A stretch of 64,000 nt of DNA. It comes from Bactericera cockerelli. Taxonomy: Eukaryota > Arthropoda > Insecta > Hemiptera > Triozidae. Numbering within the stretch: the stretch's first letter is position 1; each line of letters begins with the position of its first letter. This document shows positions 27,780 through 42,139 of this stretch, piece after piece. A program made the position numbers and the translations under genes. The notes below the pieces were generated by a model that ran no database searches, was not told the origin of the DNA, and was given only the letters and a program-made list of their open reading frames with translations. Location: the NCBI GenBank assembly GCA_024516035.1, contig CM044958.1, positions 22,157,129 through 22,221,128 on the forward strand, in the 5' to 3' direction.

Positions 27780-30700
27780 TCGTCATGCTGGAGCGGTACA
27801 GCCAGGCACTCCAGCAGGACGCCCTGCGGTGCAGGCGGAATGACGACGTGCTGAGAGCCGTGGACCAGATAGAGGGGAGAGTAGCCATCGTGGCCTCCAA
27901 GACAGAGCGGCTCAAATCCCTCAGGGTGAGTGCGCGGACACACCGGAGCCCTAGACCCTAGGGTAGCCCCGGTATCACACAGAATAATCTGACCATGTTA
28001 TATGTAAGCGGCCTCAACGGAGTCCTAGACCCTAGGGTAGCCCCGGTATCACACAGAATAATCTGACCATGTTATATGTAAGCGGCCTCAACGGAGTCCT
28101 AGACCCTAGGGTAGCCCCGCTATCACACAGAATAATCTGACCATGTACACTGCCTAGTGGGAAATCTTTGGAAGAGATATTTCTAATTGACAGCACAAAT
28201 CAAGCTTCTAGCAAATATTCTAACGAACAAAATTCAAAGTCCATACCTTTTAGGAGAAATTAAATTCAAAATCCCAAATCATAGACTAAGACCAAACCCT
28301 GCCCTTCTTTTTGAACCACCAAAACTGAATGTCAAATCCCCCATCGCATTAGCTATGATTCTATACAATGAAAAACTAGAAAAGCCACCATTATTCCTGT
28401 AAAATTTAATATTCACCACAGAAATACCCTTTGTCAGTTATTGCATGCCAAAATGATTTTTCAATTTGGTGTGTGTAGACAGTACTTGAAAAAAAAAAAA
28501 AAAAAGTGGTTGATTTATTTATGAAATACATGCTTTTCTCATCCATATGTTCAATACTAAAAAAAAAAAAAAATCAGTTCTATTCCATCTGACCATGTTA
28601 TTAAATGTAAGCGGCCTCAACGGAGTCCCAAAATTCGACTATATCTAGGTGTATGTACTAGGATCCAGGGTTTAGGCCCAGGGTCCTCCTTGTGGCCGCC
28701 TACTAAGAAAAATAAGTCACATTTAAACCTAGTAGTGAAGAGGGCGTTGAGTAAAAATTGTAAAAAATAGTCGTAAATATGATTCACTCAAGTATTAAAA
28801 TAAACAGCACCACAAGATCAAGTTAATGCTCAGAGCATTTCCAACCATGTGATATTTAGCCATGAAACATAAGCTAATGTAGATGCTTGTGGTCTGTGTT
28901 GTAGCCTGCCCATCCCGTAGTATACCCCCTCTCTGATGGGTGAGAAGTGACACAATACTCCCCATTTAGGTGCTGGGTCAACACGAGCGCACCGGAAGCC
29001 GGAAGGTATCCCTTAATACAAACAATTGTAACCAAATTAAGAATACAAATTTTTGTCGGCAGGGGGGATCGAATCCGGGACCTTCCGCATGGCAAGCGAG
29101 TGCTTAACCACTGAGCAAATCACGGGCTATTCATTCGGTAGTCTATACAAATTTGATGTCTATACGAGTATGACATGTCGTTTATCTAATTTTCAAAAAA
29201 AAAAATCAATTATTTCCAGAGTTTTGAAATTTGGTATTGCATTTCATAAGTTGTGTCTTCTATGGAAATTGTTTAAGGGCGGAATTAATAGACGTTTTTG
29301 TAATACCTTTGTGGCGCTAAGTCACGGATTGCGTACTGTGTAAGATAGGGAAAACCGAAACTTACCAACGACTTAAGTCTGTTATTGATGTTGTCTATTA
29401 ATTCCGCCCTAAGATTTGGTATTGATTCCGGCCCTGATTCCACCCGCAGGCACACTACGAGTCCCTGCTAGAGAGGTCCTGCCCCGAGGTGATCACAGAG
29501 GACTACCACCGGGCCTTCCCCGCCACCCCCCGCCTCTCTCGCAGCCTCTCCGCCTCCTTCCCCTCCAAACCGGTGGCCACCTTCTCCTACGTCAAGCAGC
29601 GCTCCCAGCTGCCCCCGGCCGAGGCTTTCGAGAGCCTCATCGAGAAGAAACCGAAGACTTACGAACAAACACCGAGAAGTTACGAATATCCTCAGAGAAG
29701 TTACGAAAACCCACCGCGGAGTTATGAACAACTGCCGCAACGTGACGTCACTTCTGTTGAGTCGCCGGCAGTTACCACTACTAGTTTCTCCTCTCCGCTG
29801 AAGTCAGAAAGTAAACCCAACCATGTGACTTCTCAACAGTTCCATTGGAGTCCGGTCCAAGATTTGAAACTAAAGCAAATCATCTCCACCTCCGAAACGA
29901 ATGATTTGAGAACGCTGCTACGACTGTACAAGGAATCCGAACACCTGAAACGCCAAAGTGAGAACGATCTAACCCAGGTGACATTGCCGAGTAGCAAGTT
30001 GTACAATACACCTATTTACCCAACACCGAGTACAGCAACACATCCACGGATGAACACCACAAGTTCTTACTACCCAGCATCTAACTATCAAGATTCTACC
30101 TATTCGTCTTCAATTCATCTACCTGCGAGTCCCCTCGACACCGGCCGATACTCAACAATACCCAGAAGATCAGACGATAGAATAGACTATCATGAACTGG
30201 AATTGAACAGGCGTTTTTACGATCCGATTTCGTCGATGAGAAGCCGTTCCAATTCGATGAACCGTGCCACGCAAGTCGAGGAAGAAGAAATCACTCCACC
30301 CTCCATTGAGCGGAATAATTTCAACTTTAGGAGCAGAAGTTTGTCTCGACTGCCGAGCAATAACAGTTTCGACTACACTAGAACGCTATCGCGCCCTATA
30401 CGAAGTCTGTCAAGAAACAACGAGCCGTATTCGACAACCTTTGACGGAGATTTCATCGATGAAGATTGTTTTAAAGACATCCCTAGTCCCATGCAGGATA
30501 TGTACTCAATGTCCTTACCCAGAGTGACATCCTTCCGCATGTCGAGACCAAGGTACTTGCAGGAGAGAGGTTATCCAAGTCCGAGTAAACCTTTAGCAAG
30601 AGCGGCTTCCATCAGATTACCAAGCTATAGGGATTTTGAGATGGAGAGAGTGTACAGCAGAGAATCTACTCCGAGATATTTAGACGACAGAGAAAGATCC

Positions 30701-33331
30701 CTTAGCAGAGTTCCTCTTGTAATGGATCCACGTTATGAGGAACCACGGGAATATCGAACACAACAGTTTACGGATTTTAATGACGAGTTTGAACAATATA
30801 ACGCACAGTACCCCAGACGTCCATACAGAGAAGTTATACCACGAAGTCAGAGTTCATTCATACCACGAACAAGCTTTGGTAATTCATTTTCGCCAAGAAG
30901 TCAAAGTATGTACTCCCGATACGACTCGGACTATGAAGCACCGGAAATCTCAACACCCCGGCGTTACAAACCACCACGCGCGGACAGCAAAGAATCTTTG
31001 GCGTCTTCACCAAGAAGATATTTGGACAGAAGAGAATCATTATTTTCGCCCAATAGATACAGACGATACCAGAGAAACGTAACGAACTTGGATCCAGATG
31101 AATTTCTTTCGAGGGAAAAGTTCAACTTGCCAAGTAGAGACGCCGACGATGAGAGTTTTACAAAGAATGATCTTCCCAATGAATCAAATAACAAAGACGC
31201 CAAAGAAGATTTCAAGAGAAAGACCGAAGAAGAAACTACTGGAAGTAAAGTGTTTGATACCAAAGAGGTAGAAGAAGAGATAAAGATAATCCCTGATGAA
31301 AATAATCCTTCTGATGATCTCCGAGAACTTATAAGCAAACATAGAAGTATCGACAAGCCAGAGAAAACTCGAAGTATTTCGAGAGAAATCACCAAAAAAG
31401 ATGACCAAGAAAATGTTTTAACTAAAGAAGATGTAAGAAAAAGTCCAGATATGAAATACATGGATAAAAAAGTCAAGTTTAATGAAGCTGATAACAAAGA
31501 ATTTCTACTATCAGATGATACTGACGATATTCTCACAAAATATCTGGGTGAAACTGGAAAAACATTGGACGACATTGGAAAACAATTCAATACAAATGGA
31601 AAACCCGAGACTGATAGTAAAAATGGACTAATACCGAGACAAAGCAGTCTGGAAAGAAAGAGTGAAGTGGTTAGCACGACTCAGCAAGACACAGGACTCA
31701 GTCAGAAGTACACACAAGAGTATGGACTTCCAGACGCCATTCCAAGTCAGCAATACACTACCGAACAATACAAAGACCTCAATTCATCTTATCAACCAGA
31801 CACAGAGTACGAAAAAAGACAGTACACAAATGAATCGAACGAAGACACTTTGGAAAATACTGAAAATGAACAACAGATGTATGTACCTGATCAAAATTAT
31901 GCTTATGAACAATACAACGAAAATCAATCTTACGATCCTAAACAAGAGTATAATCAACCAGATCAGTATATTTCAAGCCAGGCTTATGATGAAAACCAGA
32001 TCTATGATTCAACCCAAACGTATAGCGAACCACATCAAACTTTTGACCCTAACCAAAACTATGATCCAAATGCACAATATGATCAAGACCTTCAACAGTC
32101 TCACGTTGGTGGAGAGTATGATGCACAACAATATGGAGAAACGGAACAGTATATCCCCAACCATCCCTATGAAGAGAGTACAAATTATAACCAGCCTGAA
32201 ACTCTTGCAGAGAAACCTAGTGATTCCAACGAGTTTAAAAATGATCAGTATGGTGAAATATCTCCTGAGAAGGATAACACTCAAACTGAAGAAATCAACA
32301 ACATACCAGAACTGTTACAACATGACGTAAGTAAGAACGTGTTACAAAATACAGAAATTGACACTATTGATACATCTAAAACTGAGACTGTCAAACAAGA
32401 CAATGTTAAACAGCAAGAAACTGCTCCTGTCATCGACCAAGATAAAACAGAAATACCAACAGCAAAAGAAGAAAATCCTATTAAAAATAATAATAAAAAA
32501 GATCCAGTACTAGATAAACAGAAAAGCATAAAAGAAAAACAGGACTCTAAGGCAAAGTTGGGTGAAAAACAGAAGCTTATTAATCAGAAACTATTGAAAA
32601 AAGCAAAAGACGTGAAAACCACGAGGCAGAAAAGTGAGGATGCTAAAACCAAAGAAAAAGTAACAGCAAGAAGTTCAAAAGAAAAAGACGTGTTGAAACC
32701 TGACCAGCTAAAATCTGAAAAAGGTGATCAGGATGCAGCTAAGAAAAGTTTGAAAGATATAGCCAAGCGAGAAAGTATGGATGTTGATAGTAACAAAGAC
32801 AAAGCTCAACCTATTGCTGTGGAGGAGAAAACTAACGAAGTCATAGGAGGTATTGTAAACACTGATGAACAAGCCAACATTAATCAAGACTATTCACAAG
32901 ACTATGATCCCAATGCTCAATATGACCCTAACATGCAATATGATCCTAATCAACAGTATGACCCCAACCAGCAATATGACCCAAATCAAGACTTTGACCC
33001 TAATCAACAATACGACCCTAACCAGCAGTATGATCCTAATCAAGCATATGATCCTAATATACACTATGACCCAAATCAACAGTACGATCCCAACCAGCAA
33101 TATGATCCTAGTCAGTACCCTCAAACACAAGAATATGATCCTACAGTGCAATACGACCCTAATGATCCAAACCTTCAATATGACCCCAATGACCCAAGCA
33201 TACAATATGATCCTAATGCTCAGTATGATCCAAATGCTCACTATGACCCAAATGATCCTGCATATGCTCAGTATGATGCAAACACAAATTATCAACAACC
33301 AGACCCTCAGCAACAAGAACAAGCACAATAA
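27780..33331 (+). CDS. unrecognised large disordered protein with C-terminal YDPN repeats
   Basis: Two coding exons seen: 27780-27925 (acceptor TGTTCCAG, donor AGG/GTGAGT) and 29450-33331 (acceptor CCCGCAG), joining in phase 0. The first may hold the start (ATG at 27785) or be internal. It codes a coiled-coil-like stretch (YSQALQQDALRCRR; RVAIVASKTERLKSLR) continuing as AHYESLLERSCPEVITEDYH. The ~1290-residue second part is disordered: RSYE repeats, many RSxSR sites, STIP and SFIP motifs in basic context, a Lys/Glu-rich middle, then a Tyr/Gln/Asn domain ending in ~20 YDPN(Q) hexads (32900-33290). Ends TAA at 33329. Codon use is richer in GC at the start of exon 2. No family assigned; a cytoskeleton-associated role is a guess from SxIP and coiled coil. 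Convergent with DENR. Confidence 0.85.
27944..28146. repeat. 74-bp tandem repeat, 2.7 units
   Basis: CGGAGYCCTAGACCCTAGGG starts at 27944, 28018 and 28092. A fourth part-unit at 28599-28630 was separated by the LINE fragment that follows. It begins 19 bases after the splice donor of the first visible exon of the neighbouring gene. Confidence 0.92.
28147..28586 (+). mobile_element. 5'-truncated LINE, polymerase C-terminus
   Basis: ATCTGACCATGT flanks both sides (28135-28146 and 28587-28598), a 12-bp duplication in the 74-bp array. The open frame to 28402 reads LLANILTNKIQSPYL, HRLRPNPALLF and SPIALAMILYNE, as in the tail of jockey/CR1-like polymerases. A-runs at 28490-28505 and 28560-28573. 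Confidence 0.8.
28855..29126 (-). mobile_element. tRNA-derived SINE, family E
   Basis: Same order of blocks as 34131-34441. On the minus strand: CAGTGGTTAAGCACTCGCTT, B-box-like GGATTCGATCCC, ACAAAAATTTGTATTC, and a body with GACCCAGCACCTAAATGGGG and GGGATGGGCAGGCTACAACA. In the intron of the YDPN gene. Confidence 0.8.
29274..29411. mobile_element. ~138-bp MITE
   Basis: Inverted ends AGGGCGGAATTAATAGAC and GTCTATTAATTCCGCCCT enclose ~100 bp. Lies 38 bp before the acceptor of the long exon. The words ATTTGGTATTG stand on both sides (near 29228 and 29413) and could be a duplication of a longer insert. Confidence 0.65.
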
Positions 33332-33541
33332 TAAAAAAGTTTTGCTACAAAGAAATTGGAACTTTGGTACATAGATATTCTTAAATAATCAGTTTTTAAT
33401 CTAGGCAAGGTGTTGTGGCCCTGAGAAATTATATCTGCTAGAAATATTGTGAAAGATTACACGGTGCACACGTGTTCTCATAGGGGCTATGAAGTAATTG
33501 CCATAGAATATAATATAAAATAATTATGTATTATTTTAAAC

Positions 33542-33547
33542 AATAAA
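33542..33547 (+). terminator. polyadenylation signal candidate of the YDPN gene
   Basis: AATAAA about 210 bases after the stop codon, in AT-rich 3' sequence. Others further down are possible. Confidence 0.4.
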
Positions 33548-33549
33548 AT

Positions 33550-34130
33550 TAGGACACTCATTTAATTCAATATTGATTTAAAAATAAGTAGACAATGTTC
33601 ATCTTAAAATACACGAAAATGTAATAAAATATACAAAACAACATCAAAATGTATACTGTGCACCTTATGATTTATTATTCAGTATGGCTTAATACAAACA
33701 CTATATATATTTAACTGTTTTATATTTATTTAAGTAACCCGGTTTTATTAATTGATTATGTATTTTTAGTCAAGTTCTGTGAACCAAAATTGGAGAACGA
33801 AGACGTATATTTATATGGATGGAAAATTAAGGTGCGTAATGTACAAGTAAGATCAATGAAAAATGAGTAGAAAAGTTCAGAAAACCTATACCTACATAAT
33901 TGGACAAAGGTTATTAAATTACAGTCACTCCACAGGTAAGATAGTAATGTGTTCTCAATAACCTTAGTTATGAGCTTTTCTTGCTATTCGAAAGGAAATT
34001 TTGGTTTCTAATTTGTGCTGATTTTTTAAAAGACTCTAGGAGTGGTCATCAATTTTGTTAAAATGTAACAGCTCAATTTGTCTCACAAGGCTCAGTACTC
34101 ATACATAATATGTATGTACTCGTACTATGT
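33550..34130. other. convergent intergenic gap, no gene seen
   Basis: AT-rich DNA between two convergent genes. No exon or repeat recognised. Confidence 0.4.
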
Positions 34131-34441
34131 ATTTTTTTTTTTTTTTTAAAGATGAGTGTTTCACAGCCTTTTTTGTTTCGTAGCCATGAAACAGGAGCTA
34201 CTGTAGACGCTTGTGGTCTGTGTTGTAGCCTGCCCATCCCGTAGTATGCCTCCCCTCTGATGGGCGAGAAGTGACACAATACTTCCCATTTAGGTGCTGG
34301 GTCAACACGAGCGCACCGGAAGGTATCCCTTACAAACAACTGTAACCAAATTTTGAATACAAATTTTTGTCGGCGCGGGGGTTCGAACCCGGGACCTTCC
34401 ACATGGCAAGCGAGTGCTTAACCACTGAGCTATTCGTGCGC
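34131..34441 (-). mobile_element. tRNA-derived SINE, family E
   Basis: Minus strand: GAGCGCACGAATAGCTCAGTGG head (in pieces), GGTTCGAACCC B box, the shared family E body, and a poly-A tail (T-run 34131-34148). In the gap between the YDPN gene and DENR. Confidence 0.85.
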
Positions 34442-34489
34442 TCACAGTAATTACAAAACGCCCTAACCTAGCAATTTCTGTACATATTT

Positions 34490-34495
34490 TTTATT
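34490..34495 (-). terminator. polyadenylation signal candidate of DENR
   Basis: AATAAA on the minus strand about 295 bases after the DENR stop codon. Confidence 0.35.
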
Positions 34496-34708
34496 TAAAA
34501 TGTTTAAGGATATGACTCTGTAGATAGGTTAGAGTTTAAACATTCAACACCTGAGCTTCACCAGCCAAATATAGTAACTGTCGGATTATTATCATTACCA
34601 GTACTGACCACGATCCATCTTAATAATTTCCTTGAAAATAATAAAGAAATTGTAGACGGGATGATACACAATTTTTCCTGCAAATAATAAAACAAAGGAG
34701 TCCCATAA

Positions 34709-37262
<2,554 letters not shown>

Positions 37263-40230
37263 CTGGGGAAAAGAAGAAAAGGTATACTTGAATGCAATTT
37301 TCCTCTTTTTTCCTCAATTTTGAATTTTTCCTCTCTAAACAAAGGAAAAATAATGAGAGGACAAAAAAGAACAAAACTAACAGCCATCAGTTGCTTTAAT
37401 TGTGGTTCTTGTCTTGCAGTTCCTTAAATCTCACAAACCAGCTACTCAAAATCCCCTACCCAGCATGAGTGTGTAGATTACAGGTAAGGTAAGTTAACAA
37501 AAAGAGCTGTCATTGTCATCCATAGATAATCAACAAACATTTTTGTTAAGTAGGATGGTTAGCTTAGGTATGCCAGAGTGAAAATGAGTGCAAGTGGTTA
37601 AAGTTAACTACTAGGAAGCATTGTGTCCATAATTAACCAAACACAGTGAGAGAGCAAAGCAATTTCACTAAGTGAGGTTCTGTTTTAACTTGCACACATT
37701 TGTCTGTATGCCTGTTTGTTTGTCTCTGTTCCGTCATGACTCTTGATCGGACTGTTCAAAATTGTTGAAATTTAGTATACATAATTATTGGGATCCTAAA
37801 TTTTACCTGTAGTTTTTGGGCTGAATTAGTCTACTCAGGGCCAAATGGGGACCATTTTGGGGAAAACTGAAAATGATTTTTCTATTCTTATTTAATGAAG
37901 CAATGTTCTTGAAATTTTGTAAGGTTGTTAAGAACATATATTTGAGTTCAGTAGTAAAATTTGGTGATCTTGAAAGCTAAAGGGACTGCACTGTGGTAAA
38001 AAATTGAAAAAGGACCAAAAAGAGGGCTGGTTGATATTTTTTAAATAAAACTTATTGAGTGGGGTATTGAATGAAAGGTCTTGATGTCCTCATGCTTGAT
38101 TGAACATTTATAATGTGATATTTGAATCTGTGTGAGATTTACAGTTCACATAACCACTAGTTGGTTGTCTTTTTTTACTAGTTTAATTGTTACAAAGTAT
38201 AGTTAGGTCTTCTGTAATATATGGCTCACCAGCTGACATGGAAAGTAAATTCTGGCCCAGGCCTCAAAAATTGGTTGGAAAGCGTTTTACTAGATAGATT
38301 CTAAAATATCAAACAATACTCTAGTTTATCTTGCAATGCTGAGACTCTCACAGTCTTTACTGTATAGTTTATATAATAGAGTGGGTTAATAAGATAAAAC
38401 TATAATCTTACCTAAACGTAAGCTAGGTTAGCAGCAACTCGATACTGGATGATAATAGATGGATTTGATTTAACCAGTGTACCTGAACTAGGGAGCTTTT
38501 TCTTTTAAAAAATAAAAGTTTATTAAAGAAGTGTGTGTAGTCTTGGTAATTAACTAATTAATTCTAAAATAAGTACCTCCTATCTTTCCAATGATAAGAA
38601 AGTTTGGTTTCAAAAAAAGGTTCTATAAATTGAATTCTTTTGGGTTTTGAGGTTATAAAATTTCCGGCCGTAATGTGGCACCCTCTTAAGGAGGATTTTG
38701 AAACTAGAAATCGAAAAATCAAATTGCATAACTTGTGAGATTTGTCGGGCGCATTATGTTTCTTAATTACACCTATATTATAGGTATAAATTTATTGTCC
38801 TGCTACTGTTGAGCTGTCTATGACCATGGAGTTCTATTCCTCCCCCTGGCAATTTTTCCGACCAAGATTTACTCCCGGGTTTACTCACCGATTGATAATC
38901 CCTCCCTACTGAGAGACATACAGTTTTATTTTCAAACAAAGCTGCTCTACTCACATATTTGAAGCTTGCAAAAATACATAGCATATCTTTATTATCTATC
39001 AATACTTTTGTATCTTTATTTTAAATAAATATAATAAAATTATGAAGAGATAGTTATAGTAGGTACCTATATCTAAGAAAGTCGTGGTTTTTAGGATAGG
39101 TACTTCCTGTTTTGGTTTGATGGTCTCAATATAGCTACTTGCTCACTTAACTTCTAAAAAATTTAAAGTAATTTCGTAGGTAAATATCAACTTCCTTACC
39201 TACAAATCTACTTTTTATCTATAAATAAGAATAAAACATACTTGTTCTACGTGATTCTAGGTAGGTTTTATTGTTGTACCTTGGGAGAACCAGTCGTAGC
39301 TACAAATTGACGAACAAATTAATGCCATAAACACAACGCGTTTTCCATGTACCTACGCTCATTGGTTTGAATAAGTAGATAGGTAGGTACTGTAGGTACC
39401 TACCTAATCAAAATAGTAGAGCCAGTGCTAACTATAAACAAATTATGTATGTAGTTGTAGATATACCTATTATCATAGATCCTTTTTACTTTCTATTACC
39501 AAAAAAGTATAGTAAAAGTATACCTTTAAGGTGTAGAAATTAAGTATTGTTTTCGGTTGTAATTATCTGTTAAAAGGAAGCAAAACTACCTCTGGGCATT
39601 AGTTCTATCAAACTATAAACTTCCGATTAATTTTATGAGCCCAGAAAATATGGGGTAGGAAAATCAGAGGATCAAAAACGATAACCATCAGTCTTTTACC
39701 TAACTACTGTGTATTATTAGGATATATTAGTGGCTGCCTGGTAATTCGCACCCAATAGTTTCTTTGAAACGGTCATAACTTGGCTCTTGTCGACGTTGGT
39801 CCCTTTCTTTTCTTAATTTGTAGTTGAGATAAACAAGCTGGGAAAATTATCTGTTACATATTAAAAAAAAATTAATATGGAAAAATCAGAAATAAAATTA
39901 TAAAGAGTTAATCCGGAGGGTAGCCTTGATCTTCGATGGCCCAGAAAGTCAAGTTTGTCTTAAATCTGACTGAGGTGTCATGGATGACGAAAATGAATGA
40001 CACGAGAGAGAGAGAGAGGGATTAGCTGTCACTAGTATGCAAATATTAATGGTTTAAGCACTCGCTAGGTTGTTGGCCGCATCATCAATATGATTGATGG
40101 TCTTGGTTAGATCCTCATCAGTCATGTAGAATCCTGGGCGTAACCAGAGCATAATCCCCAGGGGATCTTCTGCATAGATAATTAACCAGACAAGATCAAA
40201 CGAACAAAATGGAATATTGGCGAGTTGGGA
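37263..40230. other. region upstream of DENR, no coding seen
   Basis: Must hold the DENR promoter and at least one 5' UTR exon, which I cannot place. 37700-38130 resembles an old DNA element (GTTTGTTTGTCTCTGTTCCG then a low-complexity body). AT-rich otherwise, with many TAGGTA/TACCTA words near 39060-39480. Confidence 0.4.
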
Positions 40231-40234
40231 GATT

Positions 40235-40331
40235 TCAGTATTCAGTATTAACAGAAAAGTGAGAAGTTGTACTAGATGTACATGAATATCAGAACATACC
40301 TGATATTCATGTACATCTAGTACAACTTCTC
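40235..40331. repeat. family J fragment folded into a 31-bp perfect hairpin
   Basis: The arm 40262-40292 (AGAAGTTGTACTAGATGTAC onwards) is exactly reversed at 40300-40330 with a 7-base loop. The left arm is the same sequence as in the family J repeats at 3.0 and 47.4 kb; in those the text after the loop is different. Confidence 0.85.
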
Positions 40332-40377
40332 TGCTGAAGTTGGTCATTTTGTAAAGTTGAAAGTGATGATGATGTCC

Positions 40378-40580
40378 GTCTGTCCCAGTAGCTGAGTTGT
40401 CAAGGCGTCTGACTCGTAATTCATAGGACGTGGGTTCGAAATACCAGACGGGATATGACAAGCTATCATCCCATTTGGGATTTTGACCACATAATAATAC
40501 GTCTTGGGCTTACTACTGGAATAATGGGACTCAGTAGTCCTAGTCGGACAGTATAAAAAAGACGATATTATTATTATAAT
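40378..40580 (+). mobile_element. tRNA-derived SINE, family A
   Basis: GTCCCAGTAGCTGAGTTGTC head, GTGGGTTCGAAATACCAGAC, CCCATTTGGGATTTTGACC, ATAATGGGACTCAGTAG and a (TTA)n tail. Confidence 0.82.
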
Positions 40581-40654
40581 GTACCTACATAGGGTTTTAA
40601 TCTCAGTAATGTCTTCTTGCCCATATTTGGATAAGTACTCATATTTTTTACTCA

Positions 40655-40792
40655 AGTCAAGAGGTATGAGTGCACCCCGGACAACCGGAAATCCAGAAAG
40701 AACAGAGCAAACTTTTTTGGACAGCAGTGAGTCGAACCCAGGTCACCCGTGTGCGAGCCGAATGCGCTTCCGCTCGACCATGGTGACTACTG
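40655..40792 (-). mobile_element. tRNA-derived SINE, family D, partial
   Basis: GTCACCATGGTCGAGCGGAA head and GGGTTCGACTCACTGCTG B box on the minus strand, then TCTGTTCTTTCTGGATTTCC-like body. Tail missing. Confidence 0.65.
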
Positions 40793-40799
40793 AGTGATG

Positions 40800-41225
40800 A
40801 ATGGGTTAAGCCATAAATATTGGGGAGTTGGTACCTCTCTAGAATCCGCCTCGTTGGATCCCCTCCACAGTGACCTTGGTGGAAAACAGATCTCTCTCTC
40901 TCTCTTGCGATGGATCACAGTAATTCATAAACCTAGAATATGAATAGGAGGTTATTAGCTAGATTTAAACAATCCCAGGTAGGTAGTCGGTACTCTTACC
41001 AGAGGTAGGTAAGTACTTTTAGATATGTCACAGTAACAATGGGTCCTTTTTATTCAACCATATTGGAATTGTTGCTGAGTTTGGATAGATCCTCCATACC
41101 TGAATTATGATATTCGATAGGTTGGCCGAGTTTTGAATACAAACTACTGTATAGTTCTGTTCATTATACCACTGCACTAGCCACTAGCGACCCAGGTGCT
41201 ATTGGAGAACACATCTCAGGAGGGT
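40800..41225. other. no gene seen
   Basis: AT-rich with a (TC)n tract at 40891-40904. The TAGGTA words recur. Confidence 0.35.
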
Positions 41226-41229
41226 GTTT

Positions 41230-41491
41230 AACCCTCTTCTCTTTCTCTCTGTCTCTCCTTAATCTATTTTGTATCATTTTCTTTCACTCTCTTCGCTTCT
41301 TCTCCTTCTCTTCTCTTCTTACTTTTCTCTCTCTCTCTCTCTCTCTCCTCTTCTCATTCATGTCCTCCGGTAAGGCGTGATTACAAAAAGCCATACAAGA
41401 CTGGAAGGGCGGAACAGGAGGCTTTTCCCAGATAAGAATTATGCTGTATTTCAGGGTGGGGCAAGTGAATGCTTTGACATTTAAAAGTACA

Positions 41492-41529
<38 letters not shown>

Positions 41530-42130
41530 AAGAGGGAAAAAAACGTGGAGAGAAGGGAGGAAGAAACGGAAACAGGAGGAGGAGAAAAGATTTTCATAAA
41601 CACGCGCATTTATACATCTCCTTTCTCTCTCTCCATACATTTCAATAGGGCATAGGGGAACATGAGAGAGAGGGGGAAGTGGGAGGAGAAAGGGGCGGAA
41701 ACAATTGAGGTACCAGGGAGAGAGAGAGAGAGAGAGAGAACGGTAAAACAAGAAGAAAATAATGGAAATCGTATTGGGATAGTTCGTATAGAAGAAAAGA
41801 GAAGAGCGAGGGAAAGAGAGTACAGAGATGGAGAGTGCGGAGAACGGAGATAAGAGAATAGGGGTGGGGCCGCGGAGAGGAGGAGGGGTAAATAGGGAGG
41901 AGATAAAGTTGTAGGAAGAGAGGGCATAGGAAGAGGGGGGATAGGGGAAATGTCTGACCTTGACCGTGGCTGTATCGATCTTCATGCTGGAAATGTTTCG
42001 CCACCCTCACTCCCTGCCTGATGTAAGGGAATATCCAGTACCCTATCTTCATGTTCCCCTTCTCTCTCTCTCTCTCCTTTTCTTCCCTTTCATCAGCTTT
42101 CCCTCGCTCTTCTCTCTCTCTCTCTCTGCA
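41230..42130. repeat. polypyrimidine/polypurine region
   Basis: (CT)n tracts near 41326-41348 and 42060-42130 with (GA)n at 41492-41524 and 41718-41740. The strands swap sense, so the CT and GA tracts can pair as long hairpins. Long open frames here (for example 41284-41985 minus) are low-complexity products. Confidence 0.85.
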
Positions 42131-42139
42131 CATCTTGCT

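Noticed and set aside
30858..33328. Long antisense frames opposite the YDPN gene (for example 30964-31677, 32009-32529, 32894-33328)
   Set aside because: They mirror the codon bias and repeats of the sense exon, have Leu/Ile-rich low-complexity products, and no splice or start context.
31662..33374. Alternative plus-strand frames inside the same exon (31662-32330, 32865-33374)
   Set aside because: Shifted frames of the YDPN repeats that give Met/Thr/Asn-rich nonsense.
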